Position numbers and translations under genes: made by a program. Shown here piece after piece: positions 8,842-20,079 of a DNA stretch of 64,000 nt. The notes beneath the pieces are model-generated. The model was given only the letters and a program-made list of their open reading frames with translations. It was not told the DNA's origin and searched no databases. The stretch spans positions 1 through 64,000 of the forward strand of contig NZ_JACHWU010000002.1 in the NCBI RefSeq assembly GCF_014191605.1. The letters are read 5' to 3'. Source of the DNA: Prauserella isguenensis (lineage in GTDB: Bacteria; Actinomycetota; Actinomycetes; Mycobacteriales; Pseudonocardiaceae). Numbering within the stretch: the stretch's first letter is position 1; every line of letters starts with the position of its first letter.

Positions 8842-9468
8842 GTGTTCACGGGCATCGTGGAGGAGCTCGGCGAGATCACGGCCGTCGAGGACAGCGGGGA
8901 CACCGCGCGGCTGCGCGTGCGCGGCCCGGTGGTGACCGGTGACGCGAAGCACGGGGACTCGATCGCGGTCAACGGCGTGTGCCTGACGGTCGTCGAGGTC
9001 GACGGCGACGAGTTCACCGTCGACGTCGTGCACGAGACGCTCGAGCGCACCAGCCTCGCCAAGGTCGAGGTGGGACGGGGCGTGAACCTCGAACGGGCGA
9101 TGGCGGCGAACGGCCGGTTCGGCGGCCACGTCATGCAGGGCCACGTCGACGGCACGGGCGTGTTCCTGCATCGCGACGCCGACGACCTGACCCACTTCGC
9201 GTTCCCGCCGCAGCTCGGGCGCTACATCGTGGAGAAGGGGTCCATCGCGATCGACGGCGTGTCGCTGACCGTCGCGAGTGTCTCCCCGGAGGAACTCACC
9301 GTCGCGCTCATCCCGACGACGCTGTCGCTGACCACGCTCGGCCGTACCGAACCGGGCGACGTCGTGAACCTCGAGGTCGACGTCCTCGCCAAGTACGTCG
9401 AGAAGCAGACCGCCGACCGGGCATCGTCGCTCGCGGTGGACAATGGCGGTGGCAAGGAGGACGGGTGA
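8842..9468 (+). CDS. ribE: riboflavin synthase, alpha chain
   Basis: 208 residues with the two lumazine-binding repeats of RibE (called RibC in mycobacteria). It starts [16 protein letters not shown], carries [14 protein letters not shown] in repeat one and [14 protein letters not shown] in repeat two, and [13 protein letters not shown] between them. It dismutates two molecules of 6,7-dimethyl-8-ribityllumazine to riboflavin. The GTG at 8842 is one base after the ribD stop and behind GAAGGAGG. Confidence 0.95.
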   Translation: MFTGIVEELGEITAVEDSGDTARLRVRGPVVTGDAKHGDSIAVNGVCLTVVEVDGDEFTVDVVHETLERTSLAKVEVGRGVNLERAMAANGRFGGHVMQGHVDGTGVFLHRDADDLTHFAFPPQLGRYIVEKGSIAIDGVSLTVASVSPEELTVALIPTTLSLTTLGRTEPGDVVNLEVDVLAKYVEKQTADRASSLAVDNGGGKEDG

Positions 9469-9470
9469 GC

Positions 9471-11814
<2,344 letters not shown>

Positions 11815-11820
11815 CGCGGA

Positions 11821-11852
11821 CGGTCCCCGGCTCGGTGAACCGCCGGGGACCG
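11821..11852. terminator. bidirectional hairpin between the rib operon and xth
   Basis: Perfect 11-bp arms at 11821-11831 and 11842-11852 (cggtccccggc / gccggggaccg) around a 10-nt loop, between two convergent genes. Confidence 0.7.
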
Positions 11853-11887
11853 CGTCGCCGGTGTGGTGGCCGGGGTGGGTCCTGCGG

Positions 11888-12673
11888 TCAGCGGTCGAGG
11901 TCGACGACGACCGGTGCGTGGTCGGACGGGCTCTTGCCCTTGCGCTCCTCGCGGTCGACGTAGGCGTCCGAGACGGCGCCCGCGAACGCGGCGTCGCCGT
12001 AGACCAGGTCGATCCGCATGCCCTTGTTCTTGGGGAACGCGAGCTGGCGGTAGTCCCAGTACGTGTACGGGTGGTCGTACTTCAACGGCCGGGGCACGAC
12101 GTCGGTCAGGCCGGCGTCGCGCAGCGTGGCGAGTGCCTTGCGCTCGGGCTCGGTGACGTGGGTCGACTCGGCGAACAGGGCGATGTCCCACACGTCGTCG
12201 TCGGTGGGGGCGATGTTGAAGTCGCCGAGGACGGCCAGCGGCCGGGACGGCTCCGCCGCGCTGTCGGCCGCGACGGTGTCGTTCAGGGCGGCGAGCCAGT
12301 CGAGCTTGTAGTCGTAGTGCGCGTGGCCGGGTTCGCGGCCGTTGGGAACGTACACCGACCAGACACGTACGCCGCCGCACGTGGCGCCGACCGCGCGGGG
12401 CTCGAGGGCGCCGTCGTAGGCGGGTTGGCCGGGCAGGTCACGCACGACGTCGTCGAGGCCGACCTTGGACAGGATCGCCACGCCGTTCCAGCGGCCGGTG
12501 CCGTGACAGGCGATGTCGTAGCCGAGTTCGCGGACCTGCTCGGCGGGGAAGGCGTCGTCGGCGCACTTGAGTTCCTGCAGGCACAGCACATCCGGCCGGG
12601 CCGAGTCGAGCCAGGCGAGCAGCCGGGGGAGCCGGGCGGTGACCGAGTTGACGTTCCAGGTGGCGATCCGCAT
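11888..12673 (-). CDS. xthA: exodeoxyribonuclease III
   Basis: 261 residues of an EEP-fold AP endonuclease/exonuclease. Motifs: MRIATWNVNSVTARLPRLLAWL, LCLQELKCADD (catalytic Glu), WNGVAILSK, SVYVPNGR, LGDFNIAPTDDDVWD (catalytic Asp/Asn) and PSDHAPVVVDL (catalytic Asp-His). It acts in base excision repair. The ATG at 12673 gives the family start; an in-frame ATG at 12697 would add eight residues. TATA-like boxes lie at 12701-12716 on the minus strand just upstream. Confidence 0.95.
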   Translation of the reverse strand: MRIATWNVNSVTARLPRLLAWLDSARPDVLCLQELKCADDAFPAEQVRELGYDIACHGTGRWNGVAILSKVGLDDVVRDLPGQPAYDGALEPRAVGATCGGVRVWSVYVPNGREPGHAHYDYKLDWLAALNDTVAADSAAEPSRPLAVLGDFNIAPTDDDVWDIALFAESTHVTEPERKALATLRDAGLTDVVPRPLKYDHPYTYWDYRQLAFPKNKGMRIDLVYGDAAFAGAVSDAYVDREERKGKSPSDHAPVVVDLDR

Positions 12674-12700
12674 GCGGGCAGCCTCGCACAACGACATCGA

Positions 12701-12716
12701 TGTATAACGACCTATA
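12701..12716 (-). promoter_or_regulatory. AT-rich promoter boxes of xth
   Basis: Read on the minus strand the segment contains TATAGG and TATACA, the only TATA-like boxes in this gap. They lie 30-45 nt before the preferred xth ATG at 12673. Confidence 0.4.
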
Positions 12717-12845
12717 CGGCGCGGCTCTGTGTGCTCCCGTCGGCACCACGTCGTCGCCGTCCTGCCGGTACCCCTACGGCGTGCACGGACGGCAGAGAGG
12801 CGGGAGTCCCGTCGACCGTGGCCGCCGAACGGTGCCGAACGCGCG

Positions 12846-13523
12846 CTACAGGGCGAGCAGGCCCGCCACCACCTCGTCGACCCGGCTCGCGACCACGTGG
12901 GGCCGCTCGACCAGTGGTGTGAGGCCCCCTTCGAGGCGGGTGGCGAATCCCGCGAGAAGTCCCGCCTTGACCGCGCCGTGGGTGTCCCACGAGTGCACGG
13001 CCACGAGTGCGGTCCCGGCCGGGTCGGAGCCCACCTGTCCGCACGCCCAGCGGTAGACGTGGGCGGGCGGCTTGAACGAGCGGACGGCCTCGGAGGACAG
13101 CACGCCGCGGAGTCGCCCGCTCATCCCGTGTCTGTCGAGAATGGACTCCAGGACGGTCGCGCCGCCGTGGGTGAAGCCGTAGGCAGGCACGGCCGCCTCG
13201 GCGAGCAGGGTGAACGCGGTCTCGGCCTCGGGGTGCAGCGGCAGCTCGGTGAAGCCGTCGAGGATGTGGGCGATCGCCTCGTCGCTCAGTGTGTGCCCGG
13301 ACGTGATCGCCAGCTGCGCCGCGGCGACGGCGCGGAACGGCGGCGCCTCACCCGCGAGGGTGTGGGCCATGCCGTCGCGCAGCGTGCGTGCGAAGAACAG
13401 TTCCAGTTCGTGGCCCGGTCTGCCCGCCTCCACGAACCGATCCCGCAGCGGTTCGAGCCGCACGAGCGTCTCGAACACGTCGAACAGGACCATCGACGGC
13501 CGCCTCGGCGCAGCACGTGTCAT
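12846..13523 (-). CDS. haloacid-dehalogenase-type HAD hydrolase
   Basis: 225 residues of a HAD-superfamily hydrolase nearest to the L-2-haloacid dehalogenase group: nucleophile motif [10 protein letters not shown], motif [16 protein letters not shown], Lys motif [14 protein letters not shown] and Asp motif [16 protein letters not shown]. The substrate cannot be named. The ATG at 13523 is fixed by TAGTCT 7 nt upstream (leaderless). Confidence 0.8.
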   Translation of the reverse strand: MTRAAPRRPSMVLFDVFETLVRLEPLRDRFVEAGRPGHELELFFARTLRDGMAHTLAGEAPPFRAVAAAQLAITSGHTLSDEAIAHILDGFTELPLHPEAETAFTLLAEAAVPAYGFTHGGATVLESILDRHGMSGRLRGVLSSEAVRSFKPPAHVYRWACGQVGSDPAGTALVAVHSWDTHGAVKAGLLAGFATRLEGGLTPLVERPHVVASRVDEVVAGLLAL

Positions 13524-13530
13524 GGCGGTC

Positions 13531-13536
13531 AGACTA
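13531..13536 (-). promoter_or_regulatory. -10 box TAGTCT of the HAD gene (leaderless)
   Basis: On the minus strand TAGTCT is followed by 7 nt and the ATG at 13523. It points away from the uvrC promoter, so the 158-bp gap is a divergent promoter region. It also holds short direct repeats of the type agccaacgcccccg. Confidence 0.55.
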
Positions 13537-13668
13537 CGTTCCCGCCGCGGGCGTCGCGATGCGCGACGTCCCCGGAGCCCACGTCCCCCAGCCAACGCCC
13601 CCGAGCCAATGCCCCCGCTGCGGGGCCTCCGACCCGTGGCCCCTGACCAGGGTGTCGGCGGGTCGCCA

Positions 13669-13674
13669 TAGAGT
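13669..13674 (+). promoter_or_regulatory. -10 box TAGAGT of uvrC (leaderless)
   Basis: TAGAGT is 7 nt before the uvrC GTG at 13682. A GGAG lies within the 7-nt spacer and would be too close to the start to act as a ribosome binding site. Confidence 0.5.
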
Positions 13675-13681
13675 GGAGACC

Positions 13682-15859
13682 GTGGCTGACCCGTCGACCT
13701 ACCGGCCCGCCCCGGGGAGCATTCCGGACGAACCCGGCGTGTACAAGTTCCGCGACGACCGTCGCCGCGTCATCTACGTCGGCAAGGCGAAAAGCCTGCG
13801 CAGCAGGCTGAACTCGTACTTCGCGGACCTCGCCGGACTGCACCCGCGTACCCGCCAGATGGTCACCACGGCCGCGAGCGTCGAGTGGACGGTCGTGTCC
13901 ACGGAGGTCGAGGCGCTCCAGCTCGAGTACAACTGGATCAAGGAGTTCGACCCGCGGTTCAACGTCCGCTACCGGGACGACAAGAGCTACCCGGTGCTGG
14001 CGGTGACGCTGAACGAGGAGTTCCCGCGGCTGCACGTCTACCGCGGGCCGCGGAAGAAGGGCGTGCGCTACTTCGGGCCGTACGCCCACGCGTGGGCCAT
14101 CCGGGAGACGCTCGACCTGCTGCTGCGCGTGTTCCCTGCCCGTACCTGTTCGAGCGGTGTGTTCCGCAGGCACTCCCAGATCGGCAGGCCCTGCCTGCTC
14201 GGCTACATCGACAAGTGCTCGGCGCCGTGCGTCGGCCGGGTCACCGCCGACGAGCACCGCGCGATCGTCGAGGACTTCTGCGACTTCCTCGCGGGCAGCA
14301 CCGACAAGATGGTGCGCAGGCTCGAGAAGGCGATGGCGGAGGCCTCGGAGGAGCTGGAGTTCGAACGCGCCGCCCGGCTGCGTGACGACCTCGGGGCGCT
14401 GCGGCGGGCGATGGAGAAGCAGGCGGTGGTGCTGGGTGACGGCACGGACGCGGACGTCGTCGCGTTCGCCCACGACGAGCTCGAGGCCGCGGTCCAGATC
14501 TTCCACGTGCGGGGCGGCCGTGTCCGTGGGCAGCGCGGCTGGGTGGTCGACAAGGTCGAGGAGATGGACGTCGCGGCGCTGGTCGAGCAGTTCCTCAGCC
14601 AGTTCTACGCTGAGCAGCTCGACCTCGCCCGCGAGGCGCCGGGTGGTGGCGGGCCGACGGTGCCGCGCGAGGTCCTCGTGCCGGAACTGCCCGCCGACGC
14701 CCCCGCGATGACCGATTGGCTGTCGGAACTGCGCGGCTCCCGCGTCCGCCTGCGGGTGCCGCAGCGCGGCGACAAGCGCGCACTCGCCGATACCGTGGAG
14801 CGCAACGCCAAGGAGGCGTTCGCCCAGCACAAACTCCGGAGGGCGGGCGATCTCACCGCGCGGTCGGCGGCCCTGCAGGAACTGCAGGAGCACCTCGCCC
14901 TCGACACGGCGCCGCTGCGTATCGAATGCGTGGACATCAGCCACACCCAGGGCACGGACGTGGTCGCGTCGCTGGTCGTGTTCGAGGACGGCGTCCCGCG
15001 GAAGAACGAGTACCGCCGATTCGCGCTGCGCGAGGCCGCCGACGAGGGGGACGTCGCGGCCATCGCCGAGGTGGTCAGGCGGCGCTTCGCCCGCTACCTC
15101 AAGGAGACCGCCGCCCAGGCCGCGGACGGTGCCGAGACCGCGGACGAGACCGGCGCTGCCGGCGTCGACGCCGAGGTCGGCGCCGGGGCCGCGCCCCCTG
15201 TGTCGCCCGCGGCCGACGCCGGTGGACCGACCGGCGGGCAGGACGGCCCGCCGGGGATCGATCCGGAGACAGGAAAGCCGAAGAAGTTCGCGTATCCGCC
15301 GAACCTGCTGGTCGTCGACGGCGCGGGTCCGCAGGCGACCGCCGCGGCCGACGTCCTCGCCGAGCTCGGCATCACCGACGTGGCCGTGGTCGGTCTCGCG
15401 AAGCGACTCGAAGAGGTCTGGTTGCCGTCCGACGAGGAGCCGGTCATCCTGCCGAGGACCTCCGACGCGCTGTACCTTCTGCAGCGGGTGCGCGACGAGG
15501 CGCACCGGTTCGCCATCCGGTACCACCGGGAGAAGCGCGGAAAGCGGGTGCAGGCCTCCGAACTGGACGATGTGCCGGGACTCGGGCAGGCGAGGAAGTC
15601 GGCCCTGATCAAGCACTTCGGTTCGGTGAAGAAGCTCAAGCAGGCGGGGGTCGACGAGATCGCGCAGGTGCCTGGCTTCGGGAAGCGGACCGCGGAGGCC
15701 GTGCACACGGCACTCGCAGGGGGCCGTGCCGGCGCGGGAGAACGGGCCGGCACAGGGGAACAGACCGGCCCGGAGCAGCAGGACGGCGCACCGCAGGACA
15801 GCGCACAGCAACACGGCGCAGGGGGACGAAGCATGGAGCGAGGGGAGTCGAACCAGTGA
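13682..15859 (+). CDS. uvrC: excinuclease ABC subunit C
   Basis: 725 residues, the nuclease of UvrABC nucleotide excision repair. Order: GIY-YIG domain ([24 protein letters not shown], about 14-100), a Cys-rich segment ([28 protein letters not shown]), the UVR motif near 208-240, the RNase H-like second nuclease ([12 protein letters not shown], near 414) and two helix-hairpin-helix motifs ([19 protein letters not shown] and [15 protein letters not shown], near 630-680). A low-complexity Ala/Gly/Asp insert at about 475-535 splits the RNase H domain. The stop overlaps rapZ. Confidence 0.95.
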   Translation: MADPSTYRPAPGSIPDEPGVYKFRDDRRRVIYVGKAKSLRSRLNSYFADLAGLHPRTRQMVTTAASVEWTVVSTEVEALQLEYNWIKEFDPRFNVRYRDDKSYPVLAVTLNEEFPRLHVYRGPRKKGVRYFGPYAHAWAIRETLDLLLRVFPARTCSSGVFRRHSQIGRPCLLGYIDKCSAPCVGRVTADEHRAIVEDFCDFLAGSTDKMVRRLEKAMAEASEELEFERAARLRDDLGALRRAMEKQAVVLGDGTDADVVAFAHDELEAAVQIFHVRGGRVRGQRGWVVDKVEEMDVAALVEQFLSQFYAEQLDLAREAPGGGGPTVPREVLVPELPADAPAMTDWLSELRGSRVRLRVPQRGDKRALADTVERNAKEAFAQHKLRRAGDLTARSAALQELQEHLALDTAPLRIECVDISHTQGTDVVASLVVFEDGVPRKNEYRRFALREAADEGDVAAIAEVVRRRFARYLKETAAQAADGAETADETGAAGVDAEVGAGAAPPVSPAADAGGPTGGQDGPPGIDPETGKPKKFAYPPNLLVVDGAGPQATAAADVLAELGITDVAVVGLAKRLEEVWLPSDEEPVILPRTSDALYLLQRVRDEAHRFAIRYHREKRGKRVQASELDDVPGLGQARKSALIKHFGSVKKLKQAGVDEIAQVPGFGKRTAEAVHTALAGGRAGAGERAGTGEQTGPEQQDGAPQDSAQQHGAGGRSMERGESNQ

Positions 15860-16773
15860 GCAGTGCCGAAGCCGGCAGAGCCGACGCGGCGGAGGAGGAC
15901 GGCCGGGGTTCCGGCATGGAGGTCGCGGTCGTCACCGGGCTGTCCGGGGCGGGCCGCAGCACGGCGGCGAAATGCCTGGAGGATCTGGGCTGGTTCGTCG
16001 TCGACAACCTGCCGCCGGAACTGATCTCGACCATGGTCGAGCTCGGCGCGCAGTCGCGGGGGGCGATCACGAAGGTCGCGGTCGTGATGGACGTGCGGTC
16101 GCGGGCGTTCACCGACGACCTGTCGTCGGTCATCAAGGGTCTGGACATGCGCGGGTACAAACCGCGGGTGCTGTTCCTGGAGGCGACCGACGCGGTGCTG
16201 ATCCGCCGGTTCGACCAGGTGCGCCGGGGCCACCCGATGCAGGGCGACGGCAGGCTCGTCGACGGTATCGGCGCCGAGCGTGCGCTGCTGGAACCGTTGC
16301 GGGCCGAGGCTGACCTGCTGCTGGACACGTCATCGCTGTCGGTGCACGACCTGCGCGCCAAGATCGAGGACGCCTTCGGCAGCGAGTCGTCGGCGCAGAC
16401 CCGGGTGACGGTGCTCTCGTTCGGCTACAAGTACGGTCTGCCGATGGACTCCGACCTCGTGATGGACGTGCGGTTCCTGCCCAACCCGTTCTGGATCCCC
16501 GAGTTGCGTGACCACTCCGGCCTCGACTCCGAGGTGCGCAACTACGTGCTCGGCCAGGAGGGTGCGGAGGAGTTCCTCGACCGGTATCAGGACCTGCTCC
16601 GGTTGATCGGCGCCGGGTACAAGCGCGAGGGCAAGCGGTACCTGACGCTCGCGATCGGCTGCACCGGCGGCAAGCACCGCAGTGTCGCGATCTCGGAGGA
16701 ACTCGCCAACCGGCTGTCCAAAGAGGATGGAACGGCCGTGAAGGTGGTGCACCGGGACCTGGGCCGGGAGTGA
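15856..16773 (+). CDS. rapZ: RapZ/YvcJ-type nucleotide-binding protein
   Basis: 305 residues, GTG 15856 overlapping the uvrC stop. The P-loop is GLSGAGRST at about 28-36, with Arg in place of the usual Walker Lys, as in other actinobacterial homologues I recall; [17 protein letters not shown] follows. The C-terminal half has [24 protein letters not shown] and [19 protein letters not shown]. In E. coli RapZ senses glucosamine 6-phosphate and controls GlmS through small RNAs; the actinobacterial role is less clear. The uvrC-rapZ-yvcK-whiA order is conserved. Confidence 0.9.
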   Translation: MSSAEAGRADAAEEDGRGSGMEVAVVTGLSGAGRSTAAKCLEDLGWFVVDNLPPELISTMVELGAQSRGAITKVAVVMDVRSRAFTDDLSSVIKGLDMRGYKPRVLFLEATDAVLIRRFDQVRRGHPMQGDGRLVDGIGAERALLEPLRAEADLLLDTSSLSVHDLRAKIEDAFGSESSAQTRVTVLSFGYKYGLPMDSDLVMDVRFLPNPFWIPELRDHSGLDSEVRNYVLGQEGAEEFLDRYQDLLRLIGAGYKREGKRYLTLAIGCTGGKHRSVAISEELANRLSKEDGTAVKVVHRDLGRE

Positions 16774-17774
16774 ACGAGCAGATGCGCGCGGTCGCCCTGG
16801 GTGGGGGTCACGGTCTGCACGCCACGCTGACGGCGTTGCGGCGGCTCACCGACGACGTCACGGCGGTGGTCACGGTCGCCGACGACGGCGGGTCCTCGGG
16901 CAGGCTGCGACGGGAACTGGGCCTGCTGCCGCCCGGCGACCTGCGGAAGGCGCTGGGCGCGCTCGCCGCGGCGGACGACGGCGCGCGGTGGGCCGAGGTG
17001 TTCCAGCACCGGTTCGGCGGCAGCGGCGCGCTGACCGGCCACGCGGTCGGCAACCTGCTCCTGGCGGGTCTGTTCGAGGTGCTCGGCGACCCGGTGGCCG
17101 GGCTCGACGAGGCGGCCCGGCTCCTCGGCGTCTCCGGCCGTGTGCTGCCGATGTCGACCGACCCGCTCGACATCGAGGCCGAGGTGACCGGCCTCGAACC
17201 CGACGGTGCGGTCAGCCGCATCCGCGGGCAGGTCGCCGTCGCCAGCACCCCGGGGCAGGTCCGGCGGATCACGCTGCACAGCGTGGTGCCCGCCGGTGAC
17301 ACGGGCACCGGCGCCGCCGTGAAGCCGCCGCAGGCGTGTCGAGAGGCCGTCGACGCCGTGCTGTCGGCCGACGTGGTGTTCCTCGGCCCCGGCTCGTGGT
17401 TCACGAGCGTGCTGCCGCACCTGCTCGTGCCGGAACTGCACGACGCGCTCGTGAAGACGACGGCGACGAAGATCGTCATACTGAACCTCGTGCCGCAGCC
17501 GGGAGAGACGGCGGGCTTCTCACCCGAACAGCACCTGGACGTACTCTTCCAGCACGCTCCTCGGCTCGGGGTGGACGCCGTGATCGCCGACAGCGATTCG
17601 GTGCCGACGCCGGCGCGGCTGCGCTCGGCGGCCGCGGAGCTGGGCGGGCGTGCACATCTGGCGTCGATCGCCACCCCGGGTGTGGTGGGGCGGCACGACC
17701 CGGATGCGCTGGCTGGTTGTGTGCGAGACGCGCTCGGTGCGACGAGCGCGAAGGAGGGGCTCTCATGGCGATGA
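16770..17774 (+). CDS. yvcK: YvcK/CofD-like gluconeogenesis factor
   Basis: 334 residues, GTG 16770 overlapping the rapZ stop. The N-terminal [37 protein letters not shown] is the UDP-sugar-binding start of the YvcK (GlmR) family, a CofD relative; [20 protein letters not shown] and [18 protein letters not shown] follow. YvcK binds UDP-GlcNAc and links carbon metabolism to cell-wall synthesis in other bacteria. It is not the F420 enzyme CofD itself. The last 10 nt overlap whiA. Confidence 0.9.
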   Translation: MNEQMRAVALGGGHGLHATLTALRRLTDDVTAVVTVADDGGSSGRLRRELGLLPPGDLRKALGALAAADDGARWAEVFQHRFGGSGALTGHAVGNLLLAGLFEVLGDPVAGLDEAARLLGVSGRVLPMSTDPLDIEAEVTGLEPDGAVSRIRGQVAVASTPGQVRRITLHSVVPAGDTGTGAAVKPPQACREAVDAVLSADVVFLGPGSWFTSVLPHLLVPELHDALVKTTATKIVILNLVPQPGETAGFSPEQHLDVLFQHAPRLGVDAVIADSDSVPTPARLRSAAAELGGRAHLASIATPGVVGRHDPDALAGCVRDALGATSAKEGLSWR

Positions 17775-18751
17775 CCGCTGCGGTCAAGGACGAACTCAGC
17801 CGGCTCGAGCTGACGAAGGTGAGCCCACGGCGGTCCGAGGTGGCGGCCATGCTGCGGTTCGCCGGTGGCCTGCACATCGTGGCGGGCCGGGTCGTGGTCG
17901 AGGCGGAACTGGACACCGGTTCGGTGGCCCGGCGGCTCCGGAAAGAGGTCCACGAGCTGTACGGCCACCAGGCCGAGGTTCACATGATCACCTCGGGCGG
18001 GCTGCGCAAGGGCAACCGCTACGTGGTGCGCGTGGTCAAGGACGGCGAGGGGCTCGCGCGGCAGACCGGCCTGATCGACCAGCGCGGCCGTCCGGTGCGC
18101 GGACTGCCCGCGCCCGTGGTGTCCGGCGGGATCGCCGACGCCGAGGCGGCCTGGCGCGGCGCGTTCCTGGCGCACGGATCGCTGACCGAACCGGGGCGGT
18201 CGTCGTCACTGGAGGTGACGTGCCCGGGCCCGGAGGCGGCGCTGGCGCTCGTCGGTGCGGCCCGCAGGCTCGGCATCCAGGCCAAGTCGCGCGAGGTGCG
18301 GGGAGCCGACCGGGTCGTGGTCCGCGACGGTGACGCCATCGGCGCGCTGCTCACGCGGCTGGGTGCGCACTCGAGCGTGCTGGCGTGGGAGGAGCGGCGC
18401 ATGCGCCGCGAGGTTCGCGCCACGGCGAACCGGCTCGCCAACTTCGACGACGCCAACCTGCGCCGGTCGGCGCGGGCCGCCGTGGCGGCCGCGGCCAGGG
18501 TCGAACGGGCGATGGAGATCCTGGGCGAGGACGCGCCGGACCACCTGCTGACCGCGGGCAGGCTGCGGGTGTCGAACCGGCAGGCCTCGCTCGAGGAGCT
18601 CGGGCAGCTCTCCGATCCGCCGATGACGAAGGACGCCGTCGCAGGCCGGATCCGCAGGCTGCTCGCCATGGCGGATAAGAAGGCCGCCGATCTGGGTATG
18701 CCCGACACGGAGTCCGCCGTGACCGCGGAGATGCTCGACGAGGAAGTGTGA
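17765..18751 (+). CDS. whiA: sporulation/division regulator WhiA
   Basis: 328 residues, ATG 17765 behind AAGGAGGGG inside the end of yvcK. The N-terminal two thirds are a degenerate LAGLIDADG homing-endonuclease-like domain ([33 protein letters not shown], then [21 protein letters not shown]). The C-terminal helix-turn-helix is [30 protein letters not shown]. WhiA works with WhiB to switch on division genes during actinomycete sporulation. Confidence 0.95.
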   Translation: MAMTAAVKDELSRLELTKVSPRRSEVAAMLRFAGGLHIVAGRVVVEAELDTGSVARRLRKEVHELYGHQAEVHMITSGGLRKGNRYVVRVVKDGEGLARQTGLIDQRGRPVRGLPAPVVSGGIADAEAAWRGAFLAHGSLTEPGRSSSLEVTCPGPEAALALVGAARRLGIQAKSREVRGADRVVVRDGDAIGALLTRLGAHSSVLAWEERRMRREVRATANRLANFDDANLRRSARAAVAAAARVERAMEILGEDAPDHLLTAGRLRVSNRQASLEELGQLSDPPMTKDAVAGRIRRLLAMADKKAADLGMPDTESAVTAEMLDEEV

Positions 18752-18925
18752 ACGCGCGCCGTTGCCCGTGGGCTGCGGCGGCCGGTATCTCGTAACGTAG
18801 CGGTGGCACGGCCGGGTCCCGGCTGGAAACGCAGCACCCTGACGCTCGAGGGCGAACGGTTCGGACCTCGCCTCCGGAGACCGGCCGGCGGCAGGTCACG
18901 ATCGTTGGACGAAAGGGGGCAGCAC

Positions 18926-19963
18926 GTGCACGCGACCAGGACAGGAACCGACGGCACCGAACTCGCCGTCTCGCCCGAGATCGGAACGTGGCTCGAACAC
19001 CGGTCGGGCCACGCGGACGCCTGGACCGCCGCGGAGCTCGTGGCCGCCAAACGGGGACGCACCGTGAGCGTCGTGATCCCCGCCAGGGACGAGGCGGAGA
19101 CGGTCGGCGAGATCGTGCGGACGATCCGCACCACGCTCATGGAGGCCGCCCCGCTCGTCGACGAGCTCCTCGTCGTCGACTCGGACTCGCAGGACACGAC
19201 CGCCGCGGTCGCCGCCGAGGCCGGCGCCGACGTGGTGGCCCAGGACGACGTACTGCCCGCGCTGCCGCGTCACCGGGGCAAGGGCGAGGCGCTGTGGAAG
19301 GGCCTCGCGGCCACGCGCGGCGATCTGGTCGTGTTCGTCGACGGCGACCTCTACGACTTCACCGCCGCCTACGTGACCGGTCTGCTCGGCCCCCTGCTCA
19401 CCCGGCAGGGCGTCGACTACGTGAAGGGCTTCTACCACCGGCCGCTCGCGGAGGACGGACACCGGGAGGCCGACGGCGGGGGGCGCGTCACCGAACTCGT
19501 CGCGCGGCCGTTGCTGAACATGTTCTGGCCCCAGCTGTCCGGGTTCGTCCAGCCCCTGGCGGGCGAGTACGCAGGCAGGCGCGAGGTGCTGGAGGCCATC
19601 CCGTTCGTGACGCACTACGGCGTCGAGGTCGGCCACCTCATCGACCTGGTCGAGTGGCGGGGCCTCGACGCGCTCGCCCAGATCGACCTGGGCGAACGCA
19701 CCCACCGGCACCAGACCACGCAGGCCCTCGGCCGCATGTCCGCGCAGATCATCCTGACGATCCTGGACAGACTGGAACGCTACGACAGGATGTCGCTGTC
19801 CGTGCCGCCCGCGACCCTGCTGGCCCAGTTCCAGCGCGCCGTGACCGGGCCCGGCACCGGTGTGGAACGCGACCTGGTGCTGACCGACCTGACCCTCGAG
19901 GAACGCGACCCCCTCGCGCGGGTGCCCCGCGACACGGGTCGAAGCCTGCGGCGGACGGCCTGA
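18926..19963 (+). CDS. gpgS: glucosyl-3-phosphoglycerate synthase
   Basis: 345 residues of a GT-A family 81 enzyme that transfers glucose from NDP-glucose to 3-phosphoglycerate, the first step to methylglucose lipopolysaccharide or glucosylglycerate. Visible: TVSVVIPARDEAETVGEIV, ELLVVDSDSQDTT, the RHRGKGEALWKGLAATRGDLVVF segment, the metal site VDGDLYDF at about 138, VTELVARPLLNMFWPQLSGF and VQPLAGEYAGRREVLEAIPF, then the His-rich loop GERTHRHQTTQALGRMS. GTG 18926 follows a strong AAAGGGGGC. A second GTG at 18803, close behind TAACGT, would add 41 Arg-rich residues. Confidence 0.88.
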   Translation: MHATRTGTDGTELAVSPEIGTWLEHRSGHADAWTAAELVAAKRGRTVSVVIPARDEAETVGEIVRTIRTTLMEAAPLVDELLVVDSDSQDTTAAVAAEAGADVVAQDDVLPALPRHRGKGEALWKGLAATRGDLVVFVDGDLYDFTAAYVTGLLGPLLTRQGVDYVKGFYHRPLAEDGHREADGGGRVTELVARPLLNMFWPQLSGFVQPLAGEYAGRREVLEAIPFVTHYGVEVGHLIDLVEWRGLDALAQIDLGERTHRHQTTQALGRMSAQIILTILDRLERYDRMSLSVPPATLLAQFQRAVTGPGTGVERDLVLTDLTLEERDPLARVPRDTGRSLRRTA

Positions 19964-20067
19964 CCCGCGGCGTGCGCGTGTCGCCGGCAGTCGGGGTGCG
20001 AGGGCCTACCGATCGGCGGTGACGCGCCGGCACCGGGGGTCTGCGTGGGATACACGGGCGGGGTTGC

Positions 20068-20073
20068 TAGCTT
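20068..20073 (+). promoter_or_regulatory. -10 box TAGCTT of the GT-C-like gene (leaderless)
   Basis: TAGCTT is 6 nt before the GTG at 20080, and no ribosome binding site is visible. Confidence 0.5.
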
Positions 20074-20079
20074 CCTGGC

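Noticed and set aside
16770-17774. F420 biosynthesis enzyme CofD
   Set aside because: The GGGHG start, the length and the place between rapZ and whiA are those of the YvcK branch.
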